This document shows positions 15,504 to 21,149 of a DNA stretch of 21,149 nucleotides, one piece after another. Numbering within the stretch: the first letter of the stretch is position 1; the number at the start of each line of letters is the position of its first letter. The position numbers were made by a program, and so were the translations under genes. Source of the stretch: CALKGK01 sp964649515 (lineage in GTDB: Bacteria; Bacteroidota; Bacteroidia; Flavobacteriales_D; Sanyastnellaceae); contig CAZYPV010000058.1 of NCBI GenBank assembly GCA_964649515.1, positions 1 through 21,149 of the forward strand, given 5' to 3'. Under the pieces are notes generated by a model that saw only the letters and a program-made list of their open reading frames with translations, had not been told where the DNA came from and made no database searches.

Positions 15504-16391
15504 TTAAAAGTCTTCGTCCAAAGTTGCGTCGTCTTCTTCGCGCTTCTTCTTCTCCTTGTTTTTCAGTGTCGGTTGGCTTTCTGAAGTTCCCTTATTCTCA
15601 ATGGCTTCAGTGCTTTCGTTTTCGTTTTCTTGTGCTGCGGCGCGCACATTTTTCCATTGCAGCAAGATTTCTTGACACAAGGGTACAAGATATTCATTCT
15701 TGAGGTGCGCGAGCTGGTAATCCACCGTGTTGGTTTTGATGCTCACGAGTCCTGAATGCAATTCTTCTCCCTTCCGATCATACAATGCGAAATGAAGCGC
15801 AATGGTTTTATAATGCGCTTCACCGGGAGCTACGGAGGTATAATGATCTACCTTAAAATCCAGCTCCGAGATCAAACACAACACTTCAGACGAGCTTTCT
15901 TCAAAAAGTAACACCACGTCTTCTGGCGCTATGATGGGCTTCATGTAGTGAGGTGTTTTGCTGCGCGATGTCCTCACTTCACCGCCGTGAACTCCTGTGT
16001 TTCTTGCGAAAGGGTGCTTTTTCTTCTCGGAAGTGCTGCTGCTTTTCTCCTCATTTCCAGGAACGGGCAAATAGCGGTATCCCAAATGAGGCAGTTTGGA
16101 AGAAAGATCTCCATCGTTCCGCACACTTACCCCTTCCAAAGCAGAAAAACTCTCCACAATCAATGCTTGAAGTGCGCGTATAAGTTCCTCATCTTCCATC
16201 CCGTTCTGTTTGCACATCGGCGGGTGAAGATCGCTAATGAGCATTTTGGGTTCAAAGGGAACAACCAGCATGGGAGTTTGCTCCTGAAAGAGCTGCATTC
16301 CCCATGCTGCACGGGTTTGGTCTTGAGCTCGTAGATGCAGGCAAGTTCCGCCCAAAAAGACAACAAAAAAGAGTAGATTCAACTTTCTCAT
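15504..16391 (-). CDS. Exported protein of unknown function with charged C-terminal tail
   Basis: A 295-residue protein. The start at 16391 is chosen because it opens with a good signal peptide (M-R-K-L-N-L-L-F-F-V-V-F-L-G-G-T-C, cleavage near L-R-A-Q/D); extension to 16457 would add 22 residues ahead of it. After the signal comes M-L-V-V-P-F-E-P-K-M-L-I-S-D and later S-E-L-D-F-K-V-D-H-Y and I-A-L-H-F-A-L-Y-D. These recall an unnamed conserved periplasmic family of Bacteroidota, which I cannot name with certainty. A Ser/Lys-rich loop (E-K-S-S-S-T-S-E-K-K-K) interrupts the middle. The last 45 residues are a Glu/Asn/Lys-rich low-complexity tail ending D-D-A-T-L-D-E-D-F. It lies 74 bases after rseP and one base before the antiporter, suggesting one transcript. 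Confidence 0.85.
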   Translation of the reverse strand: MRKLNLLFFVVFLGGTCLHLRAQDQTRAAWGMQLFQEQTPMLVVPFEPKMLISDLHPPMCKQNGMEDEELIRALQALIVESFSALEGVSVRNDGDLSSKLPHLGYRYLPVPGNEEKSSSTSEKKKHPFARNTGVHGGEVRTSRSKTPHYMKPIIAPEDVVLLFEESSSEVLCLISELDFKVDHYTSVAPGEAHYKTIALHFALYDRKGEELHSGLVSIKTNTVDYQLAHLKNEYLVPLCQEILLQWKNVRAAAQENENESTEAIENKGTSESQPTLKNKEKKKREEDDATLDEDF

Positions 16392-16465
16392 GATGGGAAT
16401 GTACGGCAATTTCTGGGGAGTAATCCCCACTGAAAATATTGTTATCCCAGAAGGCATGTTAAGAG

Positions 16466-17791
16466 CTAGAATCCGCCAGTAAAGACTTTGATGATATCGT
16501 TCCCCAAGGCCAAAACCATCAAGCCCAAAAGCAAAACAACACCAACAATTTGCGCTTTTTCCAAAACTTTGTCTGGCGCCGGTTTCCCAGCAATGATTTC
16601 ATAGATCAAGAACACGATGTGCCCACCATCCAAAGCGGGAATGGGGAGGATGTTCATGAAGGCCAAAATGAGGGATAAAAAAGCGGTGTTTTTCCAAAAA
16701 ACTTCCCAATCCCATTCAGGACTGAAAATGCTTCCCAGGGTAACGAAAGACCCAACTTCCTGAACTCCTTTTTTGCTGAAGATGAAACGCAAGCTCAAGA
16801 CGTAGTTTTGAAGGGTTTCTTTGGCGATGGAAAAACCACTGGTGATGGCTTCCCCGAAGGAATAATCGATTTCAACAAATTCAAATGCTTTTTCGGCGCG
16901 TGTCCTTCCAAAGCCAATTCTCCGCTCGGAGGTCAAGGCGATATTTGCTTCTTGATACTGACCATTGCGCTCCCAGCCAACGAGCACGGTGTCTGACTCA
17001 CTTCTGGCCAAAACACGAACAAAATCGTTGAAATAAGGACTGTTCATGCCGTTGATGCTGGTAATCAAATCTCCGGGCATGATTCCCGCTTGTGCGGCAG
17101 GCAAACCTTCTTCCACACTTTCTACTTCGTTCAAAAACTGAATTTCAAAAGGATTTTTGATGCCGCTATCGATCATGTACTGCCCAAAATCCCCGGGCAA
17201 CTGAATGTCTATTCGCTCTCCATCTCGCTGAACTTGAACGGTGGAAGCATCTTCCAAAAAGAGGGTTTTTCGAAGGTCGTTCACATTGGTCACTTCCACT
17301 TGGTCAATGGCCACAATGTTATCGCCATTTTCAAATCCAAGGTCAATGAGTTCCTGATCAAAGTACAAGCCGTGCTGCAACTGTGAAGGGGGAAGCTCCT
17401 TTTCACCATAGGCAAACAAAACCATGGAATAGATGATGTATCCCAAAATAAGGTTCACAGTTACTCCACCCGCCATGATGATCAGGCGTTGCCAAGCGGG
17501 TTTTGAGCGAAACTCCCAAGGCTGAGCAGGTTGCTTCATGGCTTCAGTGTCCATGGACTCGTCAATCATCCCAGCAATCTTAACGTATCCTCCCAAAGGA
17601 AGCCAACCAATTCCATACTCGGTTTCTCCCTTTTTGAACTTGATCAATGAAAACCATGGATTGAAGAAGAGGTAAAACTTTTCTACTCTGGTTTTGAAGA
17701 GTTTAGCTGGGATGAAATGCCCTAATTCGTGAAGTACAACAAGAATAGAAAGGCTTAAAATGAGCTGAGCAGCTTTAATGAGTACGATCAT
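16466..17791 (-). CDS. rseP: Site-2 protease RseP (zinc intramembrane metalloprotease)
   Basis: A 441-residue inner-membrane protease (M50B) that cuts membrane-bound anti-sigma factors and leftover signal peptides. The zinc motif H-E-L-G-H is at residues 21-25 in the first membrane helix, and the third ligand motif L-D-G-G is at about 387-390. Between them are G-G-Y-V-K-I-A-G, a helix G-G-V-T-V-N-L-I-L-G, and PDZ-like periplasmic sequence (G-F-E-N-G-D-N-I-V-A-I; A-G-I-M-P-G-D-L-I-T-S-I-N-G), i.e. two PDZ units. The ATG at 17791 (M-I-V-L-I-K-A-A-Q-L) is chosen over a start at 17830 because HELGH then sits at its usual position and a -7 box lies just upstream. The usual E. coli-type neighbours (dxr, bamA) are absent. 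Confidence 0.96.
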   Translation of the reverse strand: MIVLIKAAQLILSLSILVVLHELGHFIPAKLFKTRVEKFYLFFNPWFSLIKFKKGETEYGIGWLPLGGYVKIAGMIDESMDTEAMKQPAQPWEFRSKPAWQRLIIMAGGVTVNLILGYIIYSMVLFAYGEKELPPSQLQHGLYFDQELIDLGFENGDNIVAIDQVEVTNVNDLRKTLFLEDASTVQVQRDGERIDIQLPGDFGQYMIDSGIKNPFEIQFLNEVESVEEGLPAAQAGIMPGDLITSINGMNSPYFNDFVRVLARSESDTVLVGWERNGQYQEANIALTSERRIGFGRTRAEKAFEFVEIDYSFGEAITSGFSIAKETLQNYVLSLRFIFSKKGVQEVGSFVTLGSIFSPEWDWEVFWKNTAFLSLILAFMNILPIPALDGGHIVFLIYEIIAGKPAPDKVLEKAQIVGVVLLLGLMVLALGNDIIKVFTGGF

Positions 17792-17808
17792 GCGTAAAAT
17801 ATGAACCC

Positions 17809-17816
17809 CAAAATTA
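17809..17816 (-). promoter_or_regulatory. -7 box for rseP
   Basis: On the - strand this reads TAATTTTG, an exact TAnnTTTG match ending 17 bases before the chosen rseP ATG and downstream of the longer frame's start, so it also supports the shorter protein. A -33 TTG at proper spacing is not obvious. Confidence 0.5.
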
Positions 17817-17908
17817 ACAAATGAGAGCAAGCACAGGAATCAAGCACAGATTATTTCACTAATTTTTGGAAAAGTGGCACTTTTACTCAAAATCCAAGCT
17901 GCACTCCA

Positions 17909-17926
17909 TACGTTTGCCTAATTTTG
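17909..17926 (+). promoter_or_regulatory. Two overlapping-range -7 boxes for the PBP1A gene
   Basis: TACGTTTG (17909-17916) and TAATTTTG (17919-17926) both match TAnnTTTG exactly, 37 and 27 bases before the ATG at 17954. The second contains the TTG that a longer frame would use as start, which argues against that start. No clear -33 element is seen for either. Confidence 0.5.
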
Positions 17927-17953
17927 AACGTCCTTTTTGAAACAGCATCCACC

Positions 17954-20434
17954 ATGGCAAAATCAAGTACAAAAAAAAATACCCCAAAGAAGAGCAAGCC
18001 GAAATATGGCAAATTCGTTTTTCTCTTCTGGTTGATTGTTCTGGCTCCCTTTATCGGTTTGTCGATCTTGCTGCTGTTGGCTTCAATGAGTGATTTGCCC
18101 AACACAGAGGCTTTGGCGAATCCAAAAACCAATTTGGCCACAGAGGTGTACACTTCGGACAATGAGGTGATAGGGCGGTATTACCGAGAAAACCGTTCAG
18201 ACATCAAATACGAAGACCTTCCTCCGCATTTGGTGGAGGCCTTGGTGGCCACGGAAGATGCCCGCTTTTGGGATCACAGTGGGGTGGATTTTGAAGGACT
18301 CATTCGCGCCATTGCTTATTTGGGATCCAAAGGGGGAGGATCTACCATCTCCCAACAATTGGCAAAGTTGCTCTTCACCCAAGAGTATGAAGGAGTAAGT
18401 TTTGTGGAACGTGCCTTGCTTCAAAAACCAAAAGAATGGATCATTGCAAGCCGTTTGGAGCGTCAGTATACCAAAGAGGAAATCATCGCGCTCTACCTCA
18501 ATCGGTACGACTTCCTCAATCAGGCGGTGGGGATCAAGTCTGCGGCCTACATCTACTTCAAAAAACCGGTCAAGGAATTGAGCATAGAGGAGTCGGCAAT
18601 GCTCGTGGGAATGCTGAAAAACTCTTCCCTCTACAACCCCATGAGAAGAAAAGAGTTGGTGGAAAAACGACGAGAGGTGGTGCTGAAGCAAATGACCAAG
18701 TTTGGAGGGCTCAGCCAAGAAGACTACGATTCTTTGAGAGTCCTTCCACTCGATTTGAATTTCCAAAGAGTGAGCCACGATGAAGGAATGGCACCTTATT
18801 TCAGAGAGACCCTTCGTGCAGAAATGAAGCGCATTTTGAGTGAAAAAGATGAGAACGGAAAGCTCATCAGAACCAAAGCAGACGGTAGCGAATACGATTT
18901 GTACGGAGACGGACTCAAGGTCATCACCACCATCGATTCCCGAATGCAGGCTCATGCAGAATTTGCGGTGAAAGAACACATCAGTGGCGAACTTCAAGCC
19001 GCATTTAATAAAGACCTCAAGAAGCGAAAAGACAAAAATTACCCTTTTTATAACGGAATAAAAGAAAAGGATGCCGAGCGCATTTTGAACATTTCCAAGA
19101 AACAATCGGAGCGCTACAAAATGCAAACAGGAAAACTTTGTCCCGATTGTAAACGCCCGGCTTTCTACATCGGAGGTAGAAAAGTGGAAGGAAAAAACAT
19201 GTGGCATTGCGACGAAGAAAAGGGAGGGTGCAGTCATACATGGCCGAAACCCAGCGACAAAGAAATTGACAAGAACTTCGATACCCCAACGAAAATGAAG
19301 GTCTATGGCTTGAAGGGGATGATTGATACGGTTATGACTCCAATGGATAGCATCAAGTACCACAAAACCTTCTTGCATGCGGGCTTGTTGGCGGTGGATC
19401 CAACGAGCGGGCACGTTAAAGCGTGGGTTGGAGGGGTTGACTTTAAACAGTTTCAGTATGATAATGTGTACCAAATGCGCCGGCAAGTAGGCTCTACCTT
19501 CAAACCCTTTGTTTATGCCTCTGCCATTCGTTTAGGTCTGCATCCGTGCACAGAACTGCCCAATCAAAAAATTTGCATCGACATGCCCGATGGTCAGCCC
19601 GCTTGGTGTCCAGACAATTCCGACTTCAAGTACGGGGAGATCGTCACCCTAAAATATGCCTTGGCCAACTCCATGAACACCATCACCGCCAAGCTCATTA
19701 AAGACTACGGAACCGACGTGGTGCGCACAACGGCAGCCAACATGGGAATAACCAGCAATGTGCCCAACGTACCCTCCATTGCCCTTGGGGTGGCAGAATT
19801 GTCGCTTTATGAAATGGTGGCCGCCAATGCCGCTTTAGCGAACGGAGGAGTGTACATTGAGCCCCGCTACATCGTGCGGATTGAAGACAAGAATGGGAAC
19901 ACCATTTATGAGCCTGAATTGAACATCCGACAGGGCTTGGATGAGTACACGGCTTACATGACCGTTCAAATGATGAAAGGTGTAGTGGACGGAGCATACA
20001 ATCGCGAGTTGGACAAGCGAAGTGGAACGGGAATGCGTCTTCGAATGGACCTTAAAAGCAGGGACTATGACGGCATTAAAGCACCCATGGCCGGGAAAAC
20101 AGGAACAACCCAAAACAACACCGATGGTTGGTTCATGGGGCTAACACCGAGTCTCGTTACCGGAGTTTGGGTGGGGGCTGCCGACCCTGCGGTGCGTTTT
20201 TCGACCACTTCGCTCGGACAAGGAGCCAATACTGCCCTTCCAATTTATGGCTATTTCATGAAGAACATTTATGACGACACTTCCCTTGATTTTCCGACTG
20301 ATGACTTCAAAGCACCGGAAGGCTATGAGTCTGCAGCCTTGGATTGTGACGAATTCGCAGACCCTTCCAAATCTGCTATCTTTGGAGATGGAGAAGAAGG
20401 ATTTATGGAGGAGACGGACGAGTTTTTTGAATAA
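17954..20434 (+). CDS. Class A penicillin-binding protein 1A with Cys4 insertion
   Basis: An 826-residue bifunctional peptidoglycan synthase. A Lys-rich cytoplasmic N-terminus leads to one transmembrane helix (about 20-45). The GT51 glycosyltransferase domain follows: Glu101 in A-T-E-D-A-R-F-W-D-H, G-G-S-T-I-S-Q-Q-L, and the E-E-I-I-A-L-Y-L-N-R motif. The transpeptidase domain has S514-T-F-K, S573-M-N and K715-T-G-T, the complete penicillin-binding triad. Between the two domains lies a segment with Cys396, Cys399, Cys419 and Cys426 (see separate entry). The tail after the transpeptidase domain is short and very acidic (E-E-T-D-E-F-F-E). The ATG at 17954 is chosen over a TTG at 17924 that lies in a -7 box. 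It diverges from rseP and is followed by scoA after 12 bases. Confidence 0.96.
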   Translation: MAKSSTKKNTPKKSKPKYGKFVFLFWLIVLAPFIGLSILLLLASMSDLPNTEALANPKTNLATEVYTSDNEVIGRYYRENRSDIKYEDLPPHLVEALVATEDARFWDHSGVDFEGLIRAIAYLGSKGGGSTISQQLAKLLFTQEYEGVSFVERALLQKPKEWIIASRLERQYTKEEIIALYLNRYDFLNQAVGIKSAAYIYFKKPVKELSIEESAMLVGMLKNSSLYNPMRRKELVEKRREVVLKQMTKFGGLSQEDYDSLRVLPLDLNFQRVSHDEGMAPYFRETLRAEMKRILSEKDENGKLIRTKADGSEYDLYGDGLKVITTIDSRMQAHAEFAVKEHISGELQAAFNKDLKKRKDKNYPFYNGIKEKDAERILNISKKQSERYKMQTGKLCPDCKRPAFYIGGRKVEGKNMWHCDEEKGGCSHTWPKPSDKEIDKNFDTPTKMKVYGLKGMIDTVMTPMDSIKYHKTFLHAGLLAVDPTSGHVKAWVGGVDFKQFQYDNVYQMRRQVGSTFKPFVYASAIRLGLHPCTELPNQKICIDMPDGQPAWCPDNSDFKYGEIVTLKYALANSMNTITAKLIKDYGTDVVRTTAANMGITSNVPNVPSIALGVAELSLYEMVAANAALANGGVYIEPRYIVRIEDKNGNTIYEPELNIRQGLDEYTAYMTVQMMKGVVDGAYNRELDKRSGTGMRLRMDLKSRDYDGIKAPMAGKTGTTQNNTDGWFMGLTPSLVTGVWVGAADPAVRFSTTSLGQGANTALPIYGYFMKNIYDDTSLDFPTDDFKAPEGYESAALDCDEFADPSKSAIFGDGEEGFMEETDEFFE
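19139..19231 (+). other. Zinc-ribbon-like Cys4 insertion inside PBP1A
   Basis: Residues 396-426 of the protein contain C-P-D-C, then 19 residues, then C, six residues, C (C-D-E-E-K-G-G-C), with aromatic residues between (A-F-Y-I-G-G, M-W-H-C). The pattern CxxC-x19-CxxxxxxC resembles a small zinc ribbon. By topology it lies in the periplasm, just before the transpeptidase domain. Zinc binding is an inference; two disulfides are the alternative. Confidence 0.6.
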
Positions 20435-20446
20435 ACAAGATTCACA

Positions 20447-21149
20447 ATGGCAATACATAAAGTGGTGAGCAAGGCCGAAGAAGCTTGCGCAGGAATTGAA
20501 AGTGGAATGACCCTCATGTTGGGCGGTTTTGGGCTTTGCGGAATTCCTGAGAATTGCATCAAGGAGTTGGTGAAGATGGGGGTGAAAGACCTCACTTGCA
20601 TTTCAAATAATGCCGGGGTGGACGATTTCGGTTTGGGCCTGTTGCTTCAAGGGAAACAAATCAAGAAAATGATTTCTTCTTACGTGGGTGAAAATGATGA
20701 GTTTGAGCGCCAAATGTTGAGTGGAGAATTGGAGGTGGACCTTATCCCTCAAGGCTCTTTGGCCGAACGCTGCCGCGCAGGTGGAGCAGGAATTCCCGCA
20801 TTTTTTACGCCTGCAGGATATGGAACCGAAGTAGGTGAAGGAAAAGAGGTGAGGGAGTTTAACGGAAAGCCCCATATTTTAGAACACGCACTCACCGCAG
20901 ATTTTGCCATTGTAAAAGCTTGGAAGGGCGATACGGCTGGAAATTTGGTGTTCAAGGCGACGGCCCGCAACTTCAACCCCGTGATGGCCATGGCCGGGAA
21001 AATCACCATCGCCGAAGTAGAAGAGTTGGTGCCCATCGGGGAGCTTGATCCCAATGAAATTCATACCCCGGGAATTTTTGTACAACGCATTTTCCAAGGT
21101 AAAGATTACGAGAAGAGAATCGAACAACGAACTGTAAAACCACGCTCCT
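20447..21149 (+). CDS. scoA: Succinyl-CoA:3-ketoacid CoA-transferase subunit A (3' partial)
   Basis: The frame is open to the window end, giving 234 codons, close to the full size of an A subunit. The enzyme moves CoA from succinyl-CoA to acetoacetate, in ketone-body or short-chain acid use; the catalytic Glu is in the B subunit, which should lie just downstream. The family signature G-G-F-G-L-C-G-I-P-E is near residues 26-35, with S-N-N-A-G, S-Y-V-G-E-N, G-G-A-G-I-P-A-F-F-T-P-A-G-Y-G-T and N-F-N-P-V-M-A-M-A-G further on, all typical of ScoA. The ATG at 20447 is 12 bases after the PBP1A stop with no terminator between, so read-through from PBP1A is likely. The final codon is incomplete. Confidence 0.93.
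   Translation, partial: MAIHKVVSKAEEACAGIESGMTLMLGGFGLCGIPENCIKELVKMGVKDLTCISNNAGVDDFGLGLLLQGKQIKKMISSYVGENDEFERQMLSGELEVDLIPQGSLAERCRAGGAGIPAFFTPAGYGTEVGEGKEVREFNGKPHILEHALTADFAIVKAWKGDTAGNLVFKATARNFNPVMAMAGKITIAEVEELVPIGELDPNEIHTPGIFVQRIFQGKDYEKRIEQRTVKPRS

Noticed and set aside
16413..16428. Hairpin TGGGG-agtaat-CCCCA between rseP and the exported-protein gene.
   Set aside because: No T tract follows on the - strand, so it is not an intrinsic terminator, and the stem is only five pairs; probably chance or a minor mRNA structure.
18197..19486. Long - strand open frame (429 codons) opposite the PBP1A gene.
   Set aside because: The + strand protein has complete catalytic motifs throughout this span. 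The antisense product is His/Phe/Cys-rich without any family feature, as expected of a shadow frame.
1..21149. CRISPR arrays, tRNA or rRNA genes, insertion sequences, phage genes.
   Set aside because: No regularly spaced direct repeats, cloverleaf-type sequences, transposase motifs or phage structural genes were seen when reading both strands; nearly all the DNA is occupied by chromosomal core genes.

Overview
The window looks like chromosomal DNA of a marine-type member of the Bacteroidota, probably Flavobacteriales or a relative; genus cannot be told. The signs are: -7 boxes of the Bacteroidota form TAnnTTTG upstream of several genes; start codons without a consistent Shine-Dalgarno sequence; a TonB-dependent receptor with an N-terminal carboxypeptidase-regulatory-like domain; an HU (CCDC81-like) plus SPOR membrane protein; a DUF6495-type protein; and a secreted protein with Cys-rich GCT...DDGSC repeats. 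Most of the content is core housekeeping and cell-envelope genes. I see no insertion sequence, phage, CRISPR array, rRNA or tRNA.

Left part (1-3902, + strand): the 3' end of a secreted repeat protein with a dockerin-like tail, closed by an intrinsic terminator. It is followed by a tightly overlapped yicC-gmk-nadD operon (RNA turnover, GDP synthesis, NAD synthesis) and a small exported protein. A 0.5-kb non-coding stretch (3903-4400) holds a GC-rich, hairpin-bearing island. Next come a lipoprotein-type oligopeptidase B (4410-6584), a terminator/promoter pair and a DUF6495-type gene (6729-7217).

Middle (7251-12139, - strand): a compact run reading TonB-dependent receptor, kdsB, HU-SPOR membrane protein, HAD phosphatase. 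Two junctions are 4-bp ATGA overlaps and one gap is 28 bp. A well-formed promoter precedes the receptor; dprA (12230-13324) diverges from it on the + strand.

Right part: on the - strand, rseP, an exported protein of unknown function, a cation/proton antiporter, an HPt phosphotransfer protein and a second, degenerate HPt-like protein whose 3' end overlaps the end of dprA. On the + strand, diverging from rseP, are a class A penicillin-binding protein (PBP1A) and the start of scoA, cut by the window end.

The points most worth a second look are the HPt pair, in which the second copy keeps the His but has lost the surrounding HKxK motif, and a four-Cys zinc-ribbon-like insertion between the two catalytic domains of PBP1A. 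The HU-SPOR protein, which could link DNA to peptidoglycan, and the structured island before oligopeptidase B come next. I found no clear new multi-gene system; these are observations on single genes or pairs.
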